Of a stretch of 64,000 nt of DNA, positions 1 to 12,560 are shown in pieces. Source of the DNA: Chamaecrista fasciculata (taxonomy: Eukaryota > Streptophyta > Magnoliopsida > Fabales > Fabaceae); contig QANZ01046111.1 in assembly GCA_003254925.1 (NCBI GenBank), positions 113,646 through 177,645 of the forward strand, written 5' to 3'. Both the position numbers and the translations under genes were made by a program. Below the pieces are notes generated by a model that was not told the origin of the DNA, searched no databases, and saw nothing but the letters and a program-made list of their open reading frames with translations. How positions within the stretch are numbered: position 1 is the stretch's first letter; the number at the start of each line of letters is the position of its first letter.

Positions 1-1277
1 TAAAATTATTTAATATTTCATTTTGGTCCTAAATTTCATATTTGTTTCATTTTGATTCTCAAAATTTGGTTTTGTTGAGTTTTTGTTGTTATTTTTAACT
101 AAGATAACGAAGATAAACAACTTTTCTCTCACATGTGTCATATTGAATGAGTTAGCAAAATGACAAAAAAAATATCTTTAGTCACAAATTAAAGAGAAAT
201 ATATGGTTGATTTCTCTTTTAAAGAATTAACTTTTTTTTCAATTCACTTATTAGTTATTATGACCTATATAAGAGAAAGATAATATGTTTCCATTGTCCA
301 AATTAAAAATAATGATAAAAAACTATACAAAATCATATCTTAAACTAACAATAAAAATAAATATGAATGTTTGAAAACTGAAATAAAACAAAAAATAATT
401 TCATAACTAAAATAAAATTTATCCAACAATTTAATGACCAATATAACTATTATACCAAAAATGTTTCCATGTAAACAAAAAGAAAAAAAAAGCAGATCTG
501 ATAAATTAACTAGACCAGCCTGTAATCTTCTATCTATGATTAGCCAAGCTGGACATTATTTAACCCATTTAGAATCAGAGTCATGATAAACTAATATATT
601 CAACTTGTAATCCGTATTACAGCTATAATTAGGTTGCCCAATATATTATTTACCTTGAGGCTTGAGCCACCAGAATTAGAGTGAAGCACAAGTTCTTAGC
701 ATTTTAGTCTAGAATTGTCATAATTTTATCATCTTCAGTTACTTCACTGCAAAAACTAAAAACCCTGTAAAATCGTATTAGACAGCAAAAAGAAACAGGC
801 AAATCTTATATTAATTTGTAATTTTCTCTTTAAAGTTTATGTCCCATATAAATATATTTACATAGAATTTGTCATTAAGTTATTTAATTGAATGAAAATT
901 TAAAAAAAATCAATTAAAATTATAACATTTTATAGTTAAAATTAAAAATTAATATAAAATTTTAAAACTGAAAAGGTATTTTTGCAAAAAAATAATTTTT
1001 TAATCAAAGTGCAAGCTCATAATAGTCTTCTTTTAGTAATAAAAACAGGATATTGTTTTGGTTTGTTGTATTTTTGTTTTTTTCCAAAATAATATATACA
1101 GACTTGGGTTAGCTTCCAATTTACAAAAGGAAAACAAGCAGCTTACAGCTAAGGCCACAGTTCAAGCTGATGTGTATTAATTTATTTAAACTTGGCTTGT
1201 TTGATGGGTTCCACTCCACTTGTCCTAAACAATTCCCTCAAATATATTCAAGTATTTTTATTTTTTAGTTTAACACC
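1..1277. repeat. AT-rich intergenic DNA with an old dispersed repeat
   Basis: No gene is visible. The first 250 bases contain the phrases 'ttttggtcc' and 'cacatgtgtcat' in an arrangement seen again, diverged, at about 44850-45120. I read this as one old dispersed repeat family. The rest of the interval is low-complexity AT-rich sequence without a supportable feature. Confidence 0.4.
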
Positions 1278-1289
1278 AAAAAGAAACAG

Positions 1290-1488
1290 CGATTAGTAAA
1301 TAAGGATTAATCTAGTTAATAAGGAGTCGACTCATAATTCATAAAGTCGTGAGTTTGATTCTCGTTGTCAATGTGAGGACCTTGTTAATAGGCGACATGT
1401 AAATACCTCTATAAGTGATCATAGAACCTGAAGGTATGCCCTAACATTATTGGAGCTCAACTATCTAAATTTATTTTTTTACCAAAAG
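1290..1488 (+). mobile_element. SINE, same family as 3877-4091
   Basis: A tRNA-derived short element with a B-box-like 'gtgagtttgattct' near its head. Its body matches the SINE in the COBRA-like intron ('aatgtgaggac', 'gtaaatacctct'). The 12-bp direct repeat aaaaagaaacag flanks it at 1278-1289 and 1489-1500 and is read as the target-site duplication. It is more diverged in the body than the copy at 3877-4091, so probably older. Confidence 0.75.
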
Positions 1489-2106
1489 AAAAAGAAACAG
1501 AGCCTGATTTTACTTTTAGAAAAGTTAACTTTTCTTAATAAAAAAAAGTTTACTATTATTTAGTTATATATGTTAATTGAATATTTTACATCAAATTTAT
1601 AATTTAAAAAAAATATTATGAGTAGTAATTTCATTAGTAAAGCACTAAAGCCGCGTGAATAACAAGTAGAAACTAAAGAACACATCACATGGAATTTGAA
1701 GGCAACACTCAATGGGCAAATCCTAAGTACCTATGCCGCTATATATAGCAACCCATTAAATGCAGCCATCAGATTTTATTTTATTTTTTCAAATTTCATA
1801 ATTAACTTTAATGGGCAAAAATACATTTTCAATCCTTTAACTTAGTATTTTATTTCAATTTTATCCCTTAAATTTTATTTATTTTACTATAATTCTTAAA
1901 CTTTCTTCAGAAATTAATTAAAATTAATTGCCCAAAATCTGAAACTTTGGTTAAATTTCATTTGGATTTAATTAAGATCGCGTACTTGTATTAGTAGAAT
2001 ATGAAACTTGAGCGATAATATTTGTTAAAAACAAAACTTGTTTTTTGGATAAAGTTAAAACAAAACTTAAACAATAATAAATTGCTTATCACTTGAACTA
2101 ATTTTT

Positions 2107-2594
2107 TATTTTATTTTTTGGGTTACCTAAAGGTATTTCCTAACAAGTCAATGACTAATCCTCTGTGGATCTGTGTTCTATTTAAGGGTCTGCCGCTAGT
2201 AGCACTGTTAAACGGGCCGGCCCGCCCCGGCCCGTTACGGGCCACGGGCTAAACGGGCCAAATTTTTTAAACCCAAGCCCGCCCATTTAGCGAGCGGGCC
2301 GGGCCGGCCTAAACATTTTTACATGCAAAAATTCTTAAAAAAATGTAAACGGGCCTAACCGCCCCGGCCGGTTACGGGCCACGGGCTAAACGGGCCAAAT
2401 TTTTTAAGCCCAAGCCCGCCCATTTAGCGGGCGGGCCGGGCCGGCCCGCGGGCCTAAGCCCGTTTTGACAGTGCTAGCCGCTAGCCAATTGGTTACTGTA
2501 TACGCAAAGTGAGATTCGAACCTCCGACACTTGCTTAAGCGACCTAGTGAATTTGGTTAGTAGACCAACCAAGGTTGATTCACTTGAAGTCTTC
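2107..2594 (-). mobile_element. SINE on the minus strand, split by a hAT MITE
   Basis: Read on the minus strand, 'ggaggttcgaatctc' near 2520 fits a pol III B box. The 3' end, at the low-coordinate side, is a poly(T)/A-type tail near 2107. A related copy lies at 62270-62432. The near-matching flanks aactaattttt (2096-2106) and aactaatcttt (2595-2605) probably mark an old target duplication. The GC-rich MITE at 2200-2476 sits inside it, so the SINE is older. Confidence 0.55.
2200..2476. mobile_element. GC-rich hAT-type MITE with 8-bp target duplication
   Basis: The ends are inverted (tagcactgt at the left, acagtgcta at the right). The element is flanked by the perfect 8-bp direct repeat gccgctag at 2192-2199 and 2477-2484, the duplication size of hAT transposons. 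The 277-bp body is two imperfect tandem copies of a very GC-rich block built from 'gggcc' and 'cggcccg', in strong contrast to the AT-rich surroundings. It has no coding capacity, so it would need a transposase supplied from elsewhere. Confidence 0.85.
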
Positions 2595-2990
2595 AACTAA
2601 TCTTTGTTGATGAGTTTTGTGAGTATATTGAGTAAAGTGAGACTCGTCCAATTTAAAGGATAAAATTGAAACTTCACTAATAAATTAAGGGACTAAAAAT
2701 ATAGTTTTCCCACTTCAATCTTATTCATTAAAATATTTTTTGGGGCTTCAGTTTTAGAGATATAAATCAAAATAACGCATGCATGACCATTGCTACAAAG
2801 TGACATTGTAAAATTGTATCACTCGCTAGCCATTTGTCATCTCTCCTTCTTCTCCCTAGTTTTACACACAAAGACTAATAAAATAAGCACTGAAAGTAGC
2901 CGCCATTTTCAGCAGCTTCACTCACACAAAAGCCAAATCTTGAAGAAAGATCGAAACTTTTGATTTTTGGAAGCGAACCCATTTTTCTTT

Positions 2991-5900
2991 ATGGATCAAA
3001 GATTAATGGGTCGAGCTTTGATTTTGATTTTCTTCTCCATCGTCGTCGTCTCCAATATCTCACCCTCTTGTAAGTAAAATAATTCCTCAAGACTACTATT
3101 TTATTTTATTTTTTCGATTATAAGAAAATAGATCTTTCTCTGTTCATTTCTGTTCTTAATTCGAGTGAGAATAGTGCAGATGGGTACGATTCAATGGATC
3201 CTTTTGGTAACATCACAATCACGTGGGATTTTCTAGCAGACAATGGGGACACATACGATGTGAGTAATTTTATTGTTTATTCATAAGTTTCGATGAAATT
3301 TTCATATTTTTTTCTGTTGAATATTCGAGATTCCATGTTCTGGGAAGATAGCGACTGAATCAGCAAAGGCGATTCGCTTTTTTATTTTTTATTCGAAAAA
3401 ATAAATAAATGAATATATTTTTCTTAAAAAAATGTCGAATAATAGAGTTCAGAATGTCTGCGGATTTTCGATTTTTTTAAGGAAGACGATGATGGGGGTA
3501 TGGTACCGTACATGTTTTCTGTCTAAACCAGGTTGATTGTCCAATGAGTGAGATCCACGTCAGCCAAAAACGTGTCATTTCAAGGGTATTATGGTAATTT
3601 ACATCCTGTAGGGTCTGGGTTGTGAAGAATGTGTAGTGTGTACTATGTTTATGTTGGTTGATACTGTTTTGCTTTCATTTTCATGGACCACCACATTCAC
3701 ATGGCTGCTATTTTCCTTTATTTTTTTTTCATCCTGAAAAATAATTGTGGCCTACCTTATTGATCCATTCTAGTTTTCTGAAAATGTCAAAATTAATTGG
3801 TATAAGATGGGAAGCCTTTGAAAAAAAGAGTGATTTTTTATGTATATCTTACTTAGTAGTAAAATAAAAGAATTCCGGTCAACAAAGGTTGGGCCAGCTG
3901 GTAAAGAATAACTCATAACCCACAAGGTCGTGAGTTTGAATCCTGCTAACAATGTGAGGACGTGAGGACTTTGTTGGTAGGCGATCTGTAAATACCTCTG
4001 TAAACGCTCATAGAGCCTGGAGGCATGCCCTGGCCTTGGTGAACCCCCGGGACCCAACTCACCTAAACTTTTAAGTTACCAAACAAAAATAAATAAAAGA
4101 ATTCCCTCTAACTTGAGGAATCTCAATTGGTAAAACAGGTTGAGTATGTGTAAATGACACCTAAATGGATTCCCACATAACATACCTATAGAGAAGAGTG
4201 AGGGACTTAACTGTGACTATACTTCGAACTGAATTAAGTGATCTTTAGTAACATGGTCTAGATATTGGTGGTGAAAAAAAATATTGCCTCTCCACCTCTT
4301 TCTCTTTTATTCTATTCAAAATCAGACGTTTATTTTTTTTAATTTGGTATTTTTCAGGTTATCTTTCTTTATGAACAGGTGTGGTTTAGTGATAGAGTAT
4401 ATGGATAATTAACCAGAAGTCACAAATTCAAACTATCTTTCACAAAGTATAATATATGTTTAGTCCACTTGTGATAAGAAGTGTTTTGAAGTTGAAACTT
4501 TTGCTCAATTATGTACCAAAAACCACAAGTATGGTAAAAAGTGTGTTGAATATCATACTTGAACTTTGACAATATGAAGTGGTCTTTTTATTTTGCTTGT
4601 AGGTGATGGTATCAATACACAACTTTCAACTATACCGACACGTGGAAGTGCCCGGTTGGCGGTTAGGGTGGGAGTGGCAAAACGACGAGGTGATATGGCA
4701 AATGTGGGGGGCAGAGGCTACAGAGCAAGGGAATTGCTCAAGGTTTATAGGACAAGAGAAGCCACATAGTTGTGAGAAGAAGCCAACTATCATTGATCTT
4801 ATGCCTGGTGTTCCATATAAAATGCAAGTGGCCAATTGTTGCAAAGGAGGCATCCTATCTTCTATGACACAAGACCCTACAAAAAATGTTGCTTATTTTC
4901 AAATGAATTTCAACAAGGCCTCAACTTACAATGATAGCCTTCCTATCAACTCCACAGATGGAATTCAAAGCAGCATTCCTCGAAATTTCGAACTTGAAGT
5001 CCCTGGTTACTCTTGTGGGGAAGCCTTACAAGTCCCTCCTACCAAAATCACCACCAATGGTCGTCGATGGACACAAGTTCTCGGTGAGTTTCGTGTTTGT
5101 GTGAAATAATTTTGTCATGTATAACTTTTAACATGCTCAAATTAAATGCTTAAGCAATTCCAAACAGGTTCTTTGGATCAAACTCTTGACTATCACTTGG
5201 TCATAAAAGCTTTAATGTCACAATGAAAAATCGTTTTAACTCGAAAAATCGAACTGATAAGTGAAAGTTTGCTTTTAGGTATTAGAGCTTGGTCAGTGTT
5301 AACTAAATAAAATCATTATGCTTACTAAATTACATCTCACAAAACAAGAGCAGAAAATCCCATCCATCATGTGTGTATTTTCTTGTTATCAGTTTAACTA
5401 TTGTGCCATATTGGAATTTAGCAATGCTATCAAAATGCTCAAGGGAATGCTTTATTTTCTTGCATATTGCAGCAACATATAGTTTAGTTATCACATTTGT
5501 TTTGTAAATCTTTTACAGATACATGGAATGTGTACTGCATTTATGCACAGTACTCATCATCCCCTGCTCCAAAATGCTGTGTCTCCTTGTCAGCTTTCTA
5601 CAACGATACAATTGTTCCTTGCCCTAAATGTAGTTGTGGTTGCCAATCCCAAAACCAAGCAAATTGTATCAGGTACTTCTTTTGTCTCTCACCCTCTAAG
5701 ATAATAAATATACTTTGTTATGTTCTTGGAAGAAACTTTTGTGTTTCCAGAAGAATTTGCATAGGTACTTCATTTTAACTACTTTGAATTGTGCTACGAC
5801 GAAACACTGATACTGTAAAAATAAAAAATTATCTTATTTCTAACGTTTGTATTAGACGTGACGTAATGTTTCAAATTGAACTCAATCACTACATATTTTG

Positions 5901-7045
5901 ACTCTTGCATACATATTAAAAATCAATTTAGTCCTTCAATTCTAATGTATGACTCTTGCATATTTTTTCAGTTCTGATAAGGCTCCTTCATTCTTGCAAC
6001 TGCCACAAGATGTAGAGCCAGCACCATTGGTGAGCTGCTCAAGGCACATGTGTCCCATTAGGGTTCATTGGCATGTGAAGCAAAGCTACACAGAGTATTG
6101 GAGAGTGAAGATTACAATCACAAATCTCAACTTTGTCAAGAACTATTCTGACTGGAATCTAGTGGTTTTGCACCCTAATTTGCAGAGTATAACCCAAATC
6201 TTCAGCTTCAACTACCAGCCCCTCAATGTTTATGGAAACACCAGTAAGTCAAATTCAATCCCATCTTTCATTGGATATCTTATATGTTAACATGAACCTA
6301 GTCATATATTAGTTTAAAATAGAGACTATTCCTTATCAATCTCTTAATTGTATAAGGATTAGATTATAATGCTATTCCTTATGGATTTCAAGCAGACATA
6401 ATATATTCAGAGGATCTGTTTCTGAATTTTTTTGGCTGGTAACTAATGAAACTTTTGGTGTGTTTGTGTGCATGATTTTAAATAACTCATTGATGGTTGG
6501 GAATGCTTGGGAAACAAATATTTTGATGTGAGTGGGATGTGAAGTGCAGATAAAGTTCACATTTAGAGACATTTTTCTTGACATTTTGATAATTGTTCAA
6601 AATGTATCATCTAAATCATGGTCCTCTCACTTCAGAATTTAACAATTAACTTACCTCATCTACATTTGATGCCCCTCTAAAGAGGATCTGTTTTCGGATT
6701 TTCGTGGTTGGTAGCTAACGAAACTTTTTGTTGTGTGTATGTGGATGATTTTCAGATGACACAGGAATGTTCTGGGGAGTAAAGTTCTACAATGACATGT
6801 TGCTGGCATCTGGGGACCATGGGAATGCACAAACAGAGATATTATTTCACAAAGATCCTGGAAATTTCACATTCAGAGAAGGATGGGCTTTCCCAAGAAA
6901 AATTTCATTTAATGGAGATTTATGTGTGATGCCTCCTCCTGATGAATATCCTAGGCTTCCCAACACAGCTCATCTTCTAACAGCAACTTCTTCCTCACTT
7001 CTCTTCTCATTTCTGCTCTCAATGTTGTTGTTATTAGGGTTATGA
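2991..7045 (+). CDS. COBRA-like GPI-anchored cell-wall protein
   Basis: Six exons give a 451-residue protein: 2991-3069, 3180-3259, 4603-5083, 5519-5672, 5972-6243 and 6756-7045. All phases close, and the length is close to the usual COBRA size of about 450. Seen in order: an N-terminal hydrophobic signal peptide (about 1-26), the COBRA start motif DPFGNITITWD, the conserved VPGWRLGWEW region, the CCVSLSAFYNDT cysteine motif followed by a CPKCSCGC cluster, SRHMCPIRVHWHVK, GWAFPRKISFNGD, and a C-terminal hydrophobic tail typical of a GPI-anchor signal. Members of this family sit on the outer face of the plasma membrane and orient or help assemble cellulose microfibrils. It belongs with the short COB/COBL1/2/4 group. 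I cannot assign the exact paralogue. Intron 2 carries a SINE, and intron 5 carries a duplicated acceptor region. Confidence 0.93.
3877..4091 (+). mobile_element. SINE in intron 2 of the COBRA-like gene
   Basis: The head 'gggccagctggtaaaga' resembles a pol III A box, and 'gtgagtttgaatcct' resembles a B box. A perfect 14-bp direct repeat, aataaaagaattcc, flanks it at 3863-3876 and 4092-4105. The intact duplication and well-kept promoter boxes indicate a fairly recent retroposition. It lies in the sense orientation of the host gene, and no splice site of the host gene is disturbed. Confidence 0.88.
6405..6760 (+). repeat. Duplicated end of COBRA-like intron 5
   Basis: The block at about 6405-6490 ('gaggatctgttt', 'ggtaactaatgaaac', 'gatttt') reappears at about 6680-6760, just before exon 6. 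The downstream copy ends in the functional acceptor ttttcag. The upstream copy ends in ttttaaa, so its acceptor has been lost or was never functional. The duplication is diverged, so it is old. Confidence 0.7.
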
Positions 7046-8244
7046 TAAGATCAAAGTTACAAAGGATTGTGTTAGTTCTTCATAGGGTTGTGTTAGCTAG
7101 ATATCAGGGTACAACATCTTCTGATAATGGAGCTGTTAGATTATTTAAGTTTGTTAGGCCAAGAAATTTCAATTTCTATGTCAATTCTCTTTCCTCCTAG
7201 GGAAAGTTTTTGGGCATTCTGTTGGGGGTTCTTTAAAGATTGTATTATATAATCAGATTGATAGTCTAGACGTTCTTAGTATCCTTTGATGCCCACAATA
7301 TATATATATATATATATATAAGTACTTGGCAACATACGCGTATCTAGTAATTAAACATCATGAGCTAGTTGCAAACAATTTTAACAATTGTTTTCTGCAG
7401 TCTACCCAATCCACCAATAACATTTTTAAAGAAACTTTGGTGAAATTCAATACTTTATCCGAAAACTGATATATAGTTTTACACAAAAACTATATAAACC
7501 CCAACAAAATGCTATCTGAGTTTTACACAAAAAAATATAACAAAGTAATTAAATATTGTCACAGTTCATGTAAAACTGATTTTACGTTGAAACAGTCCAA
7601 CCTCATACTCACTTACTTTAAAAGCTTGATATGCAGTTAAATATTAACCCCAAGACTGCAAGACATGTAAAACAGAAGCTTAAAACAGTGGCTATAGTAC
7701 GTACAAGTCGATTTTCTGAGTACTACCAAACAAGATGTATTAAGGAAATAATAACTTCATTAGAATCGTCATTGTACAAGCATCAGCTCAGCATAATCCA
7801 TATCAATAATGCACATTCAAACAGAATTTGCCTTCTACAGACATTTGCTGTTTGTATATTTGCAGAATTCCATAGCTGTGAACATTCAGAAACAGATGGG
7901 GCATAGGGTTACATAATTAATTACCACCGGAAAATGCAGTTTGGACTGGGGGGTGAAATCATAACAGCTGTTGAGTTATCACCTCCGGTGGGCCAACTGA
8001 CCGAAATAAGGTGTTTTCGGCATCGACCACCAGGTGCACATTGAATGATATTGATTTGAATGAACATACAGAAGGGGTTAAGACTAGGCAAATGCCGCTG
8101 GCAAGAAAAGCGGGCAGAGAGAGGGCGTTGTGTAGGAAATCTCTGCACAATCCCGCACATAGGAATGAACAATTGCATTGCTTGCAGGTGTCAAAATGTC
8201 AGTTGAACGTCGAGGCAGAACACAGCTACAGATTGCCTGAAGAT
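7046..8244. other. Convergent intergenic interval holding two 3' untranslated regions
   Basis: The COBRA-like gene and the bZIP gene converge here. The first few hundred bases after 7045 and those before 8245 are expected to be their 3' untranslated regions. A (TA)n tract lies at about 7301-7320. Short open frames at 7631-7906 and 8011-8283 show no recognisable protein similarity and overlap the bZIP 3' region, so they are not called as genes. Confidence 0.5.
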
Positions 8245-10802
8245 CTAACTTTGAAGTGGACCACTCACGGGGTCGCGTCCTGAAGTTGACTCCTTGTTTT
8301 TCAAAGAAAGGTTTGCAAACTGGGATTCAAGGTCTCTGCTGTTTGAACGCCGGTGCCCAGAAGACTGTGGCTTTTGTGGCTGATGCTGCGGCTGATGCTG
8401 CTGTTGCTGCTGCTGTTGATACATTGCGCGTAATCTTCCAATCTCTCTTTCCAGGACTTCTTGTTCCACTGACATCACAAGGTATGATTTAGTGTACAAA
8501 ACAAACTCCTGTCATATCTGAAGAAAACTATCACGCACAAAAAGAACTTAATAGAGCCAAAACATCAGTCTGATTTTTTCTTGAAGTCCTGCACATAAAT
8601 TCTTACTGCCACCAATTTACTAGATTCTGCAACCTAGAAAAATTGGGGCGAGGAATGAAAGTGCTGAAGAGTTATTTGACATTGACAATGTCGATATGAT
8701 CACTTTCATTTTATATCATACATCTTCGATTATAATATAAGTGTTAAACAATGAAACCAGGAAAAGCAAACCTTATCATCAGATCTAATAGAAGAAATGA
8801 AACAAAGGAAAAATAAATAATAATAACAAAGATACAAATTAGAATTTATTTAGCTGGTATATAAAAGTAACCAACCATCAGTACCGTGAAAGTAAACACT
8901 TTTAAAGTGAAAAGGATTAAATCCTAGCTAAGGTGGTTCTGCCATATAAGCACAAACTCGAAAGAAGTCTCATGAATCATGATTCACCATATAAGAGTCC
9001 TATGACTTGGCATGTCATAAAGCATGATTCACCTTTTGAGTGATAGAATTATGTTCTTTTCTGTAAAATATTCATCTAAACTACTTTTCAGTTTTGGTTA
9101 TGAATCTTACAATTCATGATTAAAAAAATAGCCCTACTTCACATAACAATTTGACATTCATGCTCCAAATTAGTGGACCACAGACTTCTCAAGAATAAAA
9201 CCTTACAATATTTAATAAGCTGCTCCTGTGCCAAATTTTCTAAACGTTGCTTGAGAGCTTTATTCTCCATGTTCAGAATAAGATTCTGCTGGTTCAGAAA
9301 ATCAAGCTCTGCTGATACTTCACTCCCTTCTGCCTATTGATTAACATATAAAGAATCAGAATTAGAACTTCCCCTGACTCATACAAGTATTATGAATAAG
9401 CATAACTCCAATATTCTGCTGAGACATACTTGTAAAGCTTGCACATTCCTTTCCAGCTCAGCTATGTATTGAAGTTTACGGACCCGTGAGCGTTGAGCAA
9501 ATTGCCTGCATTATAAGAATTACAGAATTCATCATCATAAAATACATTGATTTGCATCCTCCCTCTCTCAAGTTCCTAAAAGCTTTCCCTTAAGCATAAG
9601 AAATAGTTCCCACCCAGCTTTATAAATTCAGACATCAATAAGTCATCGCAAGCTGTTATTTCTCCTTCAAGTAAATTATTAAAGATATTTTCATCCTCTA
9701 GGAATTTTGTTTTGGCGATTGAAGAAATTCACAAGTCATAAAGGGGGAAGGAGGCGAAGATATCCTTCCAACAAGAAAAAAAATAAGAGAACATAGTCAG
9801 CCATTCAGCTGGAGGCTAACAGTAGGGTGACAAAGCTGTGAATCACAGGCCCTTTTTTTTCCCCGACTTTTCACAATGGGGCATTTAATGTCTTATTCAA
9901 TGTGCCTGAGACACAAAATATGCATGGAAAACAAATGGAGAGATAAAAGCAGAAGAGGATCAAACAATTCACCAGAAAATACAGTCGTCGGGTCATATGA
10001 GTGGTAGTAAAATCAAATATAAAATAGTGTAATAGCCACAAATTCAGAAAACTGAGTAAAGAAACGCGTACTGTTTAGCACGTTTTGTATCTGTTTCAGA
10101 AGAAGACGGCTTTGCATGTGAATTATCCTTTCTTCCAGTTCCAGGAGATGCTTTAGCATCCTGACCACCAGATTCTACTGAATCATATTTTCCATTTGCA
10201 GTTGATGCAGCCCCATCTGCTTCATGTGGAGCACATGATGATGATCCTGGACCAGAACTTTGCGAAGTGACATTATTTTTCCCAGAACCACCTGGATGTG
10301 TCATCGCATTTAGAGGAGATTCCCATGTCCTATTTTTATGTTTCGCTGAGTTCATAATTTCTCCATACATGGGTATGTGATGAGCACCTTTACTGTGATC
10401 CATGTCTTGTGGTGTCCAAGATGGAATAGATGCCAAATTCTTATATCTATACTCATCTTGATCAGTGTAATTGATGTTAAAGGCATTATTTGTGTCTATA
10501 TATGCAAAAGAATCACTTGAAGATCGCCGGTGACCAACCCTACGAACAGGTGTCTCGGGCTCATTAAGGAGTTCGTCTAGCCATGAAGGCTGCTCCTCTA
10601 TGATATTGACAAGGCTCTCAGATGAAGTCCTTCGCAGGGGATTGTTCCCCTCCCTAGGATTTTGAGACAGAGAGGTATTCAAACCACTAATAGAATTTGG
10701 TACATAATCAGTATATCCTTGGGAAACACCAGCGAATGGAATTTTAGGAGGAAGCAGAGAATGCTTTCCAGAATACATTGGTGCGCCCTTTGAATTTGCC
10801 AT
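8245..10802 (-). CDS. At4g06598-like bZIP protein with an atypical basic region
   Basis: Five coding exons (10802-10072, 9505-9430, 9333-9207, 8468-8245, after a 5' untranslated first exon ending near 11408; four of them coding) give 385 residues. The N-terminus carries conserved motifs [12 protein letters not shown] and [17 protein letters not shown], then a Ser/Gly-rich stretch. The basic region is [18 protein letters not shown] (about 239-255), followed by a long heptad-rich zipper and a Gln/Pro-rich tail with [14 protein letters not shown] bZIP protein would act in the nucleus as a DNA-binding dimer. The canonical Asn of the N-x7-R signature is Lys (K243) here, with R251 kept. From memory this matches plant proteins annotated as uncharacterised At4g06598-like. 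DNA-binding specificity is therefore uncertain. GHRRSSSDS looks like a phosphorylation or 14-3-3-type site, but that is inference. Confidence 0.9.
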
Positions 10803-11406
10803 AGAAGAAGAATACCTGTCAAATAACGTACTATGAATCACCAAAGATATGTTGATCAAGCAGACATATTGAAAAATTGAAATTAATGGTAATTAATTCG
10901 ATATTACCAAAATAAAAGTGTATGCCAAACTCTTGAGCAGTTCACCACCAATGGAATAGAAAACTCAAACCTAAAAGAATTTTTTTAACACGAAGCAAAG
11001 GAAAACGCAATAGTATTTTTCAAGGAAAATTGAGAAATCGTTTACAAAAAGTGGGAAATCGTTGCTCTTAATTACCCAAAATTAATTTCTTCCCTTCAGG
11101 TCTCAGATGAGGAAGAACAAACAGGATCGAAGGAAAAGCATCACTTCAATAACATGCATTTGGAAGAGAAGAAAGCCCGAGAAAATAGGAAATTTGTGCT
11201 TGCTTTACAAATTATTTATGCAGTAAATAATGTACGACAATGGGATCTGGAGCATCAATTTCAATTCGTAATTTCAAGCTGATTGAACGAATTAAGCATG
11301 CGAAACGGAAACGGATTTGTAATTTCATATTAGATAAACCAACAACATCCAGCAGAAAAATTGGAGAAAAAAAAAAGGAAAATGAGAAATAATGATTAAA
11401 GCTCAC

Positions 11407-11580
11407 CTTTGCAGATTCAAGATTCAAAGATCCTGAAATGCAAATGACAAAATAGGCTTAAAATTAAAGCACACTTTCTCTGTTTTAGGGTTCGTTTCTT
11501 CCTCTTTATGCCAACGCCCTCTCTCTTTCTCTCTCTATATTTCTCTCTCTCTCTCTCTCTTCTCCTTCTGGGGCTGAACA
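11407..11580 (-). promoter_or_regulatory. bZIP gene untranslated first exon and promoter-proximal CT tract
   Basis: On the minus strand, 'gaatctgcaaag' followed by gtgagct gives a donor near 11406. It pairs with the acceptor just upstream of the ATG (gacag before gtattcttc). The first exon is thus non-coding. A (CT)n/(GA)n tract at about 11519-11560 lies in or just upstream of it, a common feature of plant core promoters. The transcription start is not visible. Confidence 0.55.
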
Positions 11581-11710
11581 ATTTCACCCTCAGGATGCTT
11601 GATTGTGAACACGACAGATATACTATCCCTCAAACTTTTGCTATTTTAAAATTTCACTCTCTATAAATCTCACTTATTGCAACCAAGTCCCTCTTTATTA
11701 TTATTATTTA

Positions 11711-12167
11711 GGCTAAAGTGTACTTTTGGTCCCATAACTTTGTCAAGATCTCAATTTGGTCCCATAACTTTTTTTGTTGCAATTTTGGTCCCATAACTTT
11801 GGCAAATGTCTCAATTTGGTCCCATAAATTTTTTTGTTGCAATTTTGGTCTCATAACTATTGAAACCGTCCCATTGATGGCCCCAAGTTGATTTACATCT
11901 CGTTAAAGAGGATATGGCATATTGAGTTGAATGCTGACGTGGCAAATATCGGTGAAGTGGATTTAACGACAGATAATGGATGAAAATCAGCTTAGGACCA
12001 ACGGTGAGACATTTTCAAAAGTTATGAGAACAAAATTGCAACAAAAAAAGTTATGGGACTAAATTGAGACTTTACCAAAGTTATGGGACCAAAATTGCAA
12101 CAAAAAAAGTTATGGGACCAAATTGAGACCTTTGCCAAAGCTATGGGACCAAAAGTGCACTTTAGCC
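11711..12167. mobile_element. MITE with long inverted ends (ggctaaagtg...cactttagcc)
   Basis: The terminal inverted repeats extend about 60 bases and contain repeated 'ggtcccataactt' phrases, with their reverse complement at the right end. Sixteen identical AT bases flank both ends (11695-11710 and 12168-12183). Because the target is a TTA microsatellite, the exact duplication size is ambiguous. Related copies are at about 54262-54577 and 62861-63056. No coding capacity. Confidence 0.8.
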
Positions 12168-12560
12168 TTATTATTATTATTTAATTAAACTGAAATTCGT
12201 TTTAGGCAACCATTAAACCCAGTTTTTTGTGGTGTTGAAATTGAATGATAATAATCCTCGCAGCTATTTGACATAGATTGACAGCTTTTGGTGGTATGAA
12301 AGATGTCATAAAAAACATTTATTTATTTATTTATTACTAAAAATTTCTTTGTTTGTATGTTCACAATTGGAAAGTCAAAAGTGTGAGTTTTTTGGACGTA
12401 AAGTTGGAGGGTGGAGTGAGTTGTTGACAAATAAAAATAAATTAATAAAAAAAAGACAAATAAAAATAATTGGAAGAGGCACTAATATCTTTTGTAAATT
12501 AAAATGATACATTTATTGAGAAAAATAAAAAAAGATGAAGGGAAATTTTATGAAAAAAAA

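Noticed and set aside
3770..4057. 95-residue minus-strand frame
   Set aside because: It overlaps the SINE in the COBRA-like intron and has no similarity of its own.
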